This document shows, in pieces, positions 1-7,114 of a stretch of DNA of 8,153 nt. The translations under genes and the position numbers were made by a program. This DNA is from an uncultured Hymenobacter sp. (GTDB taxonomy: Bacteria; Bacteroidota; Bacteroidia; Cytophagales; Hymenobacteraceae). Each line of letters begins with the position of its first letter. The first letter of the stretch is position 1. Below the pieces are notes generated by a model. That model ran no database searches. It was not told the DNA's origin and worked only from the letters and a program-made list of their open reading frames with translations. The stretch is from the NCBI GenBank assembly GCA_937871705.1, contig CALMOO010000011.1, positions 1 through 8,153 on the forward strand, read 5' to 3'.

Positions 1-2356
1 GCGTTATAGCGATAGCCCTGGCTGGTATTATCGAGCAGGTAGACGTTGGTGTAGTTAGGGTTGATGCGGCGAGCGGCCGTAGTAGCAGCATACACGGGGC
101 GCTGGTCAGGGCCAGCCAAGCGGCCTACAGGAGCCGCCAGGTTTAGGTCCTTGTAGTAAATGTCGTTGAGAGTTTTCGAGTAGATGGCCTCCACCGTAGC
201 GACGATATCGCCGGGCAGGCGGAAGTCCACCGCCAGGTTCGAGCGCCACACCTGTGGCAGCTTGAAGTTGTCGCTCACCAGGTTAATCTGGGAAGTGAGC
301 ACCTGGCTGTAGGAAGTTGCAATCTTAGTCGGGTCGATTTGCACGGGCAGCGTAGGCGAAGCCTGCGTGGTGCCGTTGGCGGGCGTACCGGTCTGGTTTA
401 CCGAGCCCTGAATCAGGCCGCTGTTGGTGTAGCTGTTCGACAGCCACACAAATGGTACGCGGCCCGTGAAGACGCCCGTGCCACCGCGAAGCTGCACTTT
501 GCTGTCGTTGTTCACGTCCCAGTTAAAACCAATGCGGGGTGAGTACAGCACCTGGCCGTTGGGCACGTTGCTGGTGTGGTACTGGCTGCCAAACTGGGTT
601 GCTACCCCCTCATTGTTGCCAGGCTTGTCGGCAAACACCGGAACGTCAATGCGCATACCGATGGTCAGGCGCAGGTTTTCGGTGGGCGTATAGTCGTCCT
701 GGGCGTAGAAACCCAGCTGAGCGGCTTTGAATTTAGCCTCACCGTTGTTGGCGGTAGGATAGCTTGACTGCACCTGATTAGCTTGGCCAGCCCTAAAGTT
801 GGCCAGGGAAGTGAAGGTATAATAGCCAGCTCCGTTGTTGAGGAACAGGTTACGGAACTTGAAGCCCTCGTTGTGCGTGCCGATGGTGAAGGTGTGCTTG
901 CCGTACGACTTGGTCAGGTTGTCGGTAATCTCGGCAATGTCTTGGTCGAGTTGGTTGGCTACGGAGCTACGCTCCTGGCCTAAGCTGTAGGTAATACCAC
1001 CTTCCGAAACCTGATAGGCCGGGCCCGGAGCCCCGGTTACGTCGCGCGTGTCGCGAATGGCCGTATAGGTCAGAATCAGCTTGTTAGAAAATCCTCCCGT
1101 AAAGCGGCTGTTAAGTTCGGCTACCGTACTGTTCTGAAGGTTGCTGAACCGGTAGGCGTTGTTGCTGAAGCGCACGCTAGTACCCGTGCGGGTGATGTTG
1201 TCGTCAAACGCCTTGATGAAGTTGTTACGAATTGTCAGCGTGTTGTTTTCCGAGAGGTTGAAGTCCAAGCGCCCAAAAATCTTGTTGCTCTGCGTCAGGC
1301 GCGTAATGTCGCCGACGGTGCCAGGGTCGTAGCCTCCGTAAAGCCCACCATTGGCAGTTGGCTTCAAGGAAATTTGGCGAATTTGGCGGATAACTGAGGT
1401 ATCAGCGCGCGAGTCGCTGGTGCCGGGCAAGTTGCCCAGTGGCGTGTTTACGCGAGCGATTTCGCCGTTTAGAAAGAAGAAGATTTTATCTTTTACGATA
1501 GGGCCACCGATGCGAAAACCAGTTTGGTAGTTGTAAAACTTATCCGCCCTGGTGCGCGGCTCGGTCACACTCTTGCCAATCGAATTCTGGTTACGGCCGA
1601 AGCCGTAGATGGAAGCCGAAAAATCGTTAGAGCCCGAGCGCGTAACGGCGTTTACGCCGGCACCCGTAAAGCTGCCCAGCGTAACATCGTAAGGCGCCAG
1701 CACTACCTGTATCTGGTCAATAGCATCGAGCGCAATAGGCTGCGTGTTTGCCTGGCTACCAGGAGTACCGCTGCCCAGACCAAACACGTCGTTGTTGACG
1801 GCGCCGTCAATGGTAATGTTATTGTAGCGATAGTTATTGCCGCCAAACGAGTTGGGGTTGTTGCCACCACCGGCTTGAGGCGTAAGGAGCGGTTTAGCGT
1901 AGGCAGCTGGTTAATCTGAGCACGGCTGATGTTAGTTTCAGCGCCCGTGCGGCCAGCGTTGATAACCGGGTCGGGGCGACCCGTAATTACTACGTTGCCC
2001 AACTCTGTAGCTGAGGCATCGAGCGGCACATCGAGGCGCAGCGTTTCGCCCAAGGCTAGCACGATGTCCGTCTTGGTTACATCCTGATAGCCCACATAGC
2101 TCACCTTTATCGTGTAAGGCCCACCCACACGCATGCCCTGGATGTTGTAGCGGCCGTCGGCGTTGGTGCCTACCCCGTACTGCGTGTTAGTGGGCGTGTG
2201 CACGGCTAATACCGTAGCGCCCGGTAGTCCTTGACCCTTACCATCGGTAATTACCCCGCTAAGTGCGGCAGTGGTGGCACCCTGCCCCCAGCCCCAATGG
2301 GCCGTGAACAGCAGCAACACCAGCAGTGTAAAGTGGCGTAAATGTAGATTTCTCAT
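1..2356 (-). pseudogene. Frameshifted Oar-like TonB-dependent receptor with carboxypeptidase-regulatory-like domain, 3' end outside window
   Basis: This is a paralogue of the receptor at 2668-6186. From the ATG at 2354-2356 it encodes a signal peptide (about residues 1-25, ending WGWGQ), a carboxypeptidase-regulatory-like beta-sandwich (about 27-115), a TonB-box-like NVVITG (121-126) and the start of the plug, in register with the paralogue through LPTLNRS at residue 157. The frame then shifts. The paralogue's FNDFTR is missing, and the original frame runs 60 unrelated residues to a TAG at 1703-1705, giving 217 residues. The correct frame resumes at LTPQAGGGNN (codon 1884-1886) and stays open for 628 codons to the left edge, covering plug and barrel (NAVTRSGSN, GFRIGGPIVKDK, SPRIGFNWDVN). 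By comparison about 285 C-terminal residues lie outside. An upstream ATG at 2408-2410 is rejected because the promoter motif lies over it. The family is outer-membrane and TonB-energised; the substrate is unknown. A sequencing or assembly error cannot be excluded, but a 19-bp loss is not the usual kind. Confidence 0.88.
1884..1889 (-). other. Junction of inferred 19-bp frameshifting deletion
   Basis: On the minus strand the gene reads AACCGCTCCTTACGCC. The intact paralogue reads AACCGCTC, then 19 further bases, then CTCACGCC. The lost stretch corresponds to six codons (Phe-Asn-Asp-Phe-Thr-Arg) plus one base, which explains the switch from the frame ending in LPTLNRS to the frame starting LTPQ. 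If the ancestor had Ser as TCC and Phe as TTC, the deletion would be flanked by CCTT repeats, one copy of which remains at 1884-1887. That points to replication slippage or microhomology-mediated loss. The paralogue comparison is seen directly; the mechanism is inferred. Confidence 0.8.
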
Positions 2357-2399
2357 AAAAATGAAAAAAGTGAAATGGCTCGCATATGCCGATATGATG

Positions 2400-2407
2400 C
2401 AAAGGTA
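2400..2407 (-). promoter_or_regulatory. Bacteroidota -7 promoter element TACCTTTG of the broken receptor gene
   Basis: The minus strand reads TACCTTTG, an exact match to the Bacteroidota consensus TAnnTTTG, with 43 nt between it and the ATG at 2354-2356. No TTG sits at the usual -33 spacing; the nearest candidates are about 11 and 29 nt upstream of the element. Because the motif overlaps the alternative ATG at 2408-2410, transcription would begin downstream of that codon, which supports the shorter start. The promoter looks intact although the gene is frameshifted. Confidence 0.65.
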
Positions 2408-2604
2408 CATGCCGGCCGCAATCTGTCATATTTAGTCAACCTTCATAAAGCTAAAACACTACCCTACCCCTTATCAAAAACCTGGAGTTCCACATTATAT
2501 ACCTCTGCAAATCATATATTTACATTTATAAGTTGGTTTTTAGGATAAGCTATTTCTTACCCATATGCACTATCTTGTAATGATACGTCAAGCAGATATA
2601 ATAC
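2408..2604. other. AT-rich intergenic spacer without recognised gene
   Basis: This stretch lies between the promoter motif of the broken receptor gene and the terminator of the intact one. It is clearly richer in A and T than the flanking genes. I see no convincing open frame, tRNA-like fold, repeat array or second exact TAnnTTTG on either strand. It may contain upstream promoter or activator sites for the gene to its left, but nothing in it can be named. Confidence 0.5.
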
Positions 2605-2639
2605 AAAAAAGAGAGCCGGAATTACTTCCGGCTCTCTTT
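2605..2639 (-). terminator. Rho-independent terminator of the intact TonB-dependent receptor gene
   Basis: A perfect 14-bp inverted repeat (AAAGAGAGCCGGAA at 2608-2621 pairing with TTCCGGCTCTCTTT at 2626-2639) encloses a 4-nt loop at 2622-2625. Read on the minus strand, the hairpin is followed by a run of six T (2605-2610), and it begins 28 nt after the TAA of the receptor gene at 2668-2670. On the plus strand only three T follow, so it should act mainly on leftward transcription. It separates the two receptor genes into different transcription units. Confidence 0.88.
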
Positions 2640-2667
2640 CATAAAAGTAGACGTACTGAGCTTACGC

Positions 2668-5600
2668 TTAGTTGAAGAGGTAGCGCAAACCTACCTGAAG
2701 CTGCCAGCGCGACGAGATGGAACCCGTGTTGGCGCGGAAACTATCCGTGAGGGTAGTACCAGCAGGCGCTGCCGCCGTAGGATTGGTGTAGTAGCCGTAG
2801 GAGAATATCGGCTGGTTAGCGGCATTGTACCCTATGTAGTTCAAGGGGTTGGTCTTGAACGTAGTCGGGAAAGCACCCCAGTTACGATTCAGCAGATTAC
2901 CGATGTTGAAAATGTCGACGCTGAATTGCAAGGTGTTGCGGTTCTCACCAATGTTGGTGAAAATATCCTGAATCACCTTTACGTCTACCCGGTGCTGCCA
3001 CGGATATGAGGCACCATTGCGCTGGGCATACTCACCGCGGTGCTTGCTCAAGTAAGGGTCTTGGCTGATGAATTTATCCAAGTCCGTCCACTGTTGCGCA
3101 GCCGTGTAGAGAACTGGTCCGCCATTGACAGTAGTTGAAATCTGCGCTAGGTTAATCTCACTCTGCGTACGCGGAATGTACATCAGGTCATTGTTGGATA
3201 CGTTATCGCCGTTCATGTCACCGTTGTACACATAGGAGTAACGTCCGGTAGGCTCACCGTCGTAGAACATCGAGAAAGTAGTAGCCAGGTGGTCGAGGTA
3301 CTCGTGGCGATACGAGAGTGAAGCAATAACACGATGCTGGGTCAGCCACTGCGAATAGCCCAGTACATTCTCGTTCGGGTCACCCGATACTGCGCGGGCG
3401 CTCCAGTTGGAGTAGGCTACCGACGAGCTACCATCGTTTACCGACCGCGAATCGGCATAGGTATAAGCTACACTGGCAAAAATGCCGTTGCTAAAGCTCT
3501 TTTGCAATTGACCGGTAACGGAGTACGAGTAGCCCAACTTGGTATTAGTCAACAACTCAGCATCCGTAACAGCAGGATTGGCAACTGTAGGTTTTGCGGG
3601 ATTGAAGATGCGGTTATTTTTGGTGGTCGTAATCACACCTGCGGCATTGGTGGCATAAAAAATTGGCCGCTGGTCACCGCCGGTACCGGTAATACCAACG
3701 GGCGCAGCCCGCAGCGTCGTATTAGGCAGGTCAATGTTCTGAATGAACATCGCGTTGATGTCCTTGGTGTACAGGCCCTCAATGGTAGCCACGATGCCAC
3801 CAGGCAATACTTGGTCAACGGCAAGGTTGGAACGCCATACCTGTGGAAACTTAAAGTTGCGGTCCGTTACGGCCAGGCTGTATGACGTGCTGCCACTGCC
3901 AGCCGTGGGGCGATAGGCGTCTACGCTGGGGTTGAAAGTGTAAGGCACTCTTACGCCTGCCGAGTTTAAGTAGGTAGCGCCCGTAGCGCCCGCACCCGAC
4001 ACGTCAATGGAGTTGAACTGCACCCCGTTGTTACCGGCTTGGTTAGAAATCCAGACGAATGGCACCCGGCCTGTGAAGATACCAGTACCACCACGCACCT
4101 GAGTTTTCTTATCATCATTCACGTCCCAGTTGAAGCCAATACGGGGCGAGAACAACAGCTTGCGCTGCGGCAGCTGGCTAGTGCTGAACTGTATGCCATC
4201 GCGGAAAGTCAGCGCACCTGCTCCAGCGCCAGTACCGCTCGTTTCGGTGCCCGACACGGCTACGTTACGGTCGATATTGGAGAAGATAATTGGAATATCG
4301 CCACGCAGACCCAGCGTTATTTTAAGGTTGTTGATGGGCGTGTATTCATCCTGAACGTAGAAGCCCAACTGTGCTGCCTTGGTAACAGCATAAGGGAAAT
4401 TGGCTTGCGTCGAATACTGGAGCGCATAACGAGCTGCACCTACTGGTGCGCCGGTATAAGGCGAACCTACAGCATGATTAGTACGGTCATAGTTAAACCC
4501 AGCCGACGCATAGAAATCTTCGAGCGAGTTATACTGGTAAGTGCCATAGTAGTTAGGTGCGTAGCCGTTGCTAAACTTATACAACTCGTTGTAAGTACCA
4601 ACTGTCACGTTGTGCTTGCCCAGAAAGGCTGTGAAGTTGTCGCCAAACTGATAGATATCCGAGTTGAGTACGTTGAAGGCCGAGTACAACTCTGAGCCAA
4701 ACGTAGTCAGGCCATTGCTGGCGGCTACTCCCGAACGGGTGCTGGCAGCAGTAGTGAGTCCTACTTGGTTTCCAATGTCCACCATTGGGAAGGGGCTACC
4801 CCCGGCTGGGTACTCGCGGTAATCACGGTTACCAATGTAGCCAGCCGTGATGTTGTTCGAGAACTTGCCGCCGCCCAGGTTGCTGTTCAACTCTGCAATT
4901 ATTGAGTTGAGGTTGTTATTGATAGTGTAGTACGACGAGAAGAAAGGCAGACCATTCACCGTTTCAGCACGTGAGCCGCCGATGCTACCGCCCGACGAGC
5001 TGGGGTTCACATCAGAATACGACTTCAAGTAGTTGTACTTGATGTTGAAGTGGTTATTGTTGTTGATGTTCCAGTCTAGCTTGGCTGTAGCCTTGTAGCT
5101 GTTCGAGCGCAGGCCGTAATTTTCGTAAGCCCCTGGGTTGTATCCGTACTGCTTTACCAGGAAATTACCTAAAGCATCTAGGTCGGCAGCGTTAGCCTGC
5201 GAGGTCTGTGGACCTGAGGTTACCCCGGTACGGGTAGCAGTGTAGTTGCCGGAAGGCGGGTCCGTCCGCTTTTCCATTTCAGCATTCACAAAGAAGAACA
5301 GCTTGTCCTTTATAATAGGACCGCCGATGCGGAAACCAACGTTGTTCAGCTTGAAGTTGGGGTAGGGAGCTTGAAAATTACCTACTTTTTGACCCACGTA
5401 GTCTTGGTTACGATAGTAGTCGTACACCGAAACCGAGAGCTTGTTGGTGCCCGAGCGAGTAACGGCGTTGATGCCAGCACCGGTGAAAGAGCCTTGGCGC
5501 ACATCGTAAGGAGCCAAGCTCACCTGAATCTGGTCGATAGCATCGAGCGACACGGGCTGCGCGCCAGCCTGGCCACCAATGGTAGATGACAAACCAAAGG

Positions 5601-6186
5601 CGTTGTTGAAGATGGCGCCGTCGATGGTTAGGTTGTTGTAGAGGTTGTTGCGGCCCGCGAAGCTTTGGGTGTTGGTGCCGCTGCCCTGCGGCGTGAGGCG
5701 AGTAAAGTCGTTGAACGAGCGGTTGAGGGTAGGGAGGCGCTCAATCTGCTGACGCTGAATGGTGGTTTGAGCACCTGTACGGTCAGCATTAATAACCGGG
5801 TTTTGGCCGCCGGTCACTGTCACTTCATTTAGCTGCGTGGTGCTTTCGCCCAGCTTGGCATCGAGGCGGAAGTTTTCAGCCAGGGTCAGGTTGATGCCCG
5901 AGCGACTATAATCCTGGAAGCCTACGAAGGTGACGCGCACGGTGTAAGGGCCACCCACGCGCATATTCTGGATATTGAAGCGGCCGTCGGCGTTGGTCGG
6001 CGCTACGTACTGCGTGTTAGTGGGGGTATGCACGGCAATAACCGTGGCACCTGGCAGAACTCCGCCCTTGTTGTCAGTGATGGTGCCGCTCATGGCGGCG
6101 GTAGTAGCGCCTTGGCTCCAGCCCAGCTGGGCCGTTAGCAAAAGAACTACCAATAGCAGCATCTGCCGTAGGTACAATAGCTTCAT
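2668..6186 (-). CDS. Oar-like TonB-dependent outer-membrane receptor with carboxypeptidase-regulatory-like domain
   Basis: The gene is intact and encodes 1172 residues. Residues 1-25 form a Sec signal peptide with a leucine/valine-rich core ending GWSQ. Residues 27-115 match a carboxypeptidase-regulatory-like (CarboxypepD_reg) beta-sandwich (SGTITDNKGGVLPGATV, NADGRFNIQNMRVGGPY). EVTVTG at 121-126 resembles a TonB box. The plug spans about 130-250 (LPTLNRSFNDFTRLTPQ, YNNLTIDGA, APYDVRQGSFTGAGINAVTR). The rest is the 22-stranded-type barrel (GFRIGGPIIKDKLFFFVN, SPRIGFNWDVNDD), ending RWQLQVGLRYLFN with the hydrophobic/aromatic C-terminal strand typical of outer-membrane proteins. The layout and plug motifs fit the Oar-like subgroup, whose Myxococcus member is linked to protein export and development. 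The substrate here is unknown. No SusD-like partner lies in the window, so glycan uptake is not supported. The ATG at 6184-6186 is preceded by an A/T-rich leader without Shine-Dalgarno, normal for this phylum. Confidence 0.95.
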   Translation of the reverse strand: MKLLYLRQMLLLVVLLLTAQLGWSQGATTAAMSGTITDNKGGVLPGATVIAVHTPTNTQYVAPTNADGRFNIQNMRVGGPYTVRVTFVGFQDYSRSGINLTLAENFRLDAKLGESTTQLNEVTVTGGQNPVINADRTGAQTTIQRQQIERLPTLNRSFNDFTRLTPQGSGTNTQSFAGRNNLYNNLTIDGAIFNNAFGLSSTIGGQAGAQPVSLDAIDQIQVSLAPYDVRQGSFTGAGINAVTRSGTNKLSVSVYDYYRNQDYVGQKVGNFQAPYPNFKLNNVGFRIGGPIIKDKLFFFVNAEMEKRTDPPSGNYTATRTGVTSGPQTSQANAADLDALGNFLVKQYGYNPGAYENYGLRSNSYKATAKLDWNINNNNHFNIKYNYLKSYSDVNPSSSGGSIGGSRAETVNGLPFFSSYYTINNNLNSIIAELNSNLGGGKFSNNITAGYIGNRDYREYPAGGSPFPMVDIGNQVGLTTAASTRSGVAASNGLTTFGSELYSAFNVLNSDIYQFGDNFTAFLGKHNVTVGTYNELYKFSNGYAPNYYGTYQYNSLEDFYASAGFNYDRTNHAVGSPYTGAPVGAARYALQYSTQANFPYAVTKAAQLGFYVQDEYTPINNLKITLGLRGDIPIIFSNIDRNVAVSGTETSGTGAGAGALTFRDGIQFSTSQLPQRKLLFSPRIGFNWDVNDDKKTQVRGGTGIFTGRVPFVWISNQAGNNGVQFNSIDVSGAGATGATYLNSAGVRVPYTFNPSVDAYRPTAGSGSTSYSLAVTDRNFKFPQVWRSNLAVDQVLPGGIVATIEGLYTKDINAMFIQNIDLPNTTLRAAPVGITGTGGDQRPIFYATNAAGVITTTKNNRIFNPAKPTVANPAVTDAELLTNTKLGYSYSVTGQLQKSFSNGIFASVAYTYADSRSVNDGSSSVAYSNWSARAVSGDPNENVLGYSQWLTQHRVIASLSYRHEYLDHLATTFSMFYDGEPTGRYSYVYNGDMNGDNVSNNDLMYIPRTQSEINLAQISTTVNGGPVLYTAAQQWTDLDKFISQDPYLSKHRGEYAQRNGASYPWQHRVDVKVIQDIFTNIGENRNTLQFSVDIFNIGNLLNRNWGAFPTTFKTNPLNYIGYNAANQPIFSYGYYTNPTAAAPAGTTLTDSFRANTGSISSRWQLQVGLRYLFN

Positions 6187-6233
6187 TTAAACAAGGATTA
6201 AGTGGAAAAATTAGTGGGCTCACCAATTTTTTG

Positions 6234-6241
6234 CAAAGTTA
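6234..6241 (-). promoter_or_regulatory. Bacteroidota -7 promoter element TAACTTTG of the intact receptor gene
   Basis: The minus strand reads TAACTTTG, an exact TAnnTTTG, with 47 nt between it and the start codon at 6184-6186. No clear TTG is found at -33. The leader that follows is A/T-rich. Like the leader of the broken paralogue, it contains TTTGCA and a GAGCC segment followed by a T-rich stretch, so the promoter region may have been duplicated with the gene. Confidence 0.65.
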
Positions 6242-6337
6242 CTCCCGTCTTTTAAGCCGCAGTATTACGCTAATGTTAAGAATCTGATTCCTACCCGCCT
6301 GCTACACGACGCCCAGGTTAATCACTTCATGTAAGCT
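6242..6337. other. Spacer between the C40 peptidase stop and the receptor promoter
   Basis: This 96-bp stretch follows the TGA of the peptidase gene at 6338-6340 and precedes the -7 element of the receptor gene. I see no strong hairpin followed by a T-run for leftward transcription, so some read-through from the peptidase gene into the receptor gene is possible. No open frame or repeat stands out. Confidence 0.4.
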
Positions 6338-7039
6338 TCACAATCGCGGCCGCACCGCCCGGATGAATCGGCTCAGGTAATAATCTGACTCAAAGCTGTT
6401 TTCGACAACTCCCAATGAGGTGGAGGCATGGATGAACTCTACTCCCTCTTCATCAACTACCGTTACCATGCCCACGTGGGTGATGACGCTGGAACCGGGC
6501 GAAGCACCAAAAAAAAGGAAGTCGCCGGGTTGCAGCTCGGTGGGCTTGATGGGTTCGCCCCATTCAGCCTGCTCATTGGACGAGCGCGGAATGTCGACGC
6601 CCGCATCGGCAAAGGACAGCTGGAGCAAGGCCGAGCAGTCCATTCCCAGGCGGGTAGTGCCCCCAAACAGGTAGGGCGTGCCTTGGTAAGCGCGGGCGTT
6701 TTCGATAACGCTGGCGAGCGTGCCCGTAGCGCTGCCCATGCGAATGGGCCGCTTCGTGACCGATTTAATAGCGACTGCGCCGCTGCCATTACTACTAGGC
6801 ACGGTGGTTTTGACTTTACTTTTTACTACAGCCGGGCGGCTGCCGGGGCGAACGGCGCGCGTACCCGTTACGCGTTCACCCCGTTTGAGGCGCACCATGT
6901 CGCGGGCCGAGTAGTAGCGCCCGTTGCGCTGGTTGAGCTGGCGATTGCAGCTGGTGCCGAGCAGCAACAGCATCAGGCTGAGCAAATAAAGCCGTGTTGC
7001 TAGTGGTAACTGCTGCCTCTGTATTCGCCCTATTATCAT
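6338..7039 (-). CDS. NlpC/P60 (C40) family peptidoglycan peptidase, predicted lipoprotein
   Basis: The protein is 233 residues from the ATG at 7037-7039. Residues 1-31 are a lipoprotein signal peptide: basic start (RIQRQQ), leucine-rich core, then LLLGTSC with the lipidated Cys at 31. A basic, low-complexity linker (about 32-105) follows, then the NlpC/P60 domain (about 108-233). The nucleophile is Cys135 in MDCSALL, the catalytic His is His188 in ITHVGMV, and the third polar residue is probably His204 in FIHAST. LQPGDFLFF is the usual motif between them. Family members cut peptide stems of peptidoglycan (MepS/NlpC-like endopeptidases), so a periplasmic lipid-anchored wall hydrolase is likely; the exact bond is not determined. 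An in-frame ATG 22 codons upstream (7103-7105) is rejected because the -7 promoter motif lies downstream of it and the added residues would bury the signal peptide. The coding strand contains a run of eight T (6509-6516). Confidence 0.9.
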   Translation of the reverse strand: MIIGRIQRQQLPLATRLYLLSLMLLLLGTSCNRQLNQRNGRYYSARDMVRLKRGERVTGTRAVRPGSRPAVVKSKVKTTVPSSNGSGAVAIKSVTKRPIRMGSATGTLASVIENARAYQGTPYLFGGTTRLGMDCSALLQLSFADAGVDIPRSSNEQAEWGEPIKPTELQPGDFLFFGASPGSSVITHVGMVTVVDEEGVEFIHASTSLGVVENSFESDYYLSRFIRAVRPRL

Positions 7040-7074
7040 CCGCTGTACCTTCGTTACTTCGACGTGTAGTAGCG

Positions 7075-7082
7075 CAAATATA
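7075..7082 (-). promoter_or_regulatory. Bacteroidota -7 promoter element TATATTTG of the C40 peptidase gene
   Basis: The minus strand reads TATATTTG, an exact TAnnTTTG, with 35 nt between it and the ATG at 7037-7039. It fixes the shorter start, since the alternative ATG at 7103-7105 would lie upstream of the transcript. No TTG is seen at -33. Confidence 0.62.
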
Positions 7083-7088
7083 CTTTTC
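7081..7088 (+). promoter_or_regulatory. Possible -7 promoter element TACTTTTC of the FAD oxidoreductase gene
   Basis: The plus strand reads TACTTTTC, which fits TAnnTTTG except for the final base, 26 nt before the ATG at 7115-7117. It shares positions 7081-7082 with the leftward -7 element of the peptidase gene. The mismatch and the lack of a -33 TTG keep this tentative, but the 75-bp gap between the divergent start codons leaves little room for a promoter elsewhere. Confidence 0.3.
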
Positions 7089-7114
7089 GGCCCGTATCCG
7101 GGCATTTACTTCTC

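Noticed and set aside
1524..1919. Plus-strand open frame of 131 codons opposite the broken receptor gene
   Set aside because: It is antisense to plug-coding sequence that matches the paralogue in the restored minus-strand frame. It crosses the deletion junction only by chance.
2605..2639. Hairpin considered as an insertion-sequence end or a bidirectional terminator
   Set aside because: There is no transposase or matching inverted repeat elsewhere. The T-run is long only in the leftward direction, and the hairpin sits 28 nt after a stop codon, as a terminator should.
3334..3885. Plus-strand open frame of 183 codons inside the intact receptor gene
   Set aside because: It is antisense to the barrel-coding region and has no family features or promoter motif, so it is a shadow frame.
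4039..4695. Plus-strand open frame of 218 codons inside the intact receptor gene
   Set aside because: It lies wholly antisense to a gene with clear TonB-dependent receptor motifs, and its translation shows no recognisable domain or signal. GC-rich coding DNA commonly leaves such antisense frames open.
2668..6186. SusC/SusD-type glycan uptake system
   Set aside because: No SusD-like lipoprotein or glycoside hydrolase gene is present, and the plug motifs (APYDVRQGSFTGAGINAVTR) fit the Oar-like subgroup better than SusC.
6428..7003. Plus-strand open frame of 191 codons opposite the C40 peptidase
   Set aside because: The minus strand encodes a lipobox and the Cys/His/His catalytic motifs in order; the plus-strand product has no recognisable features.
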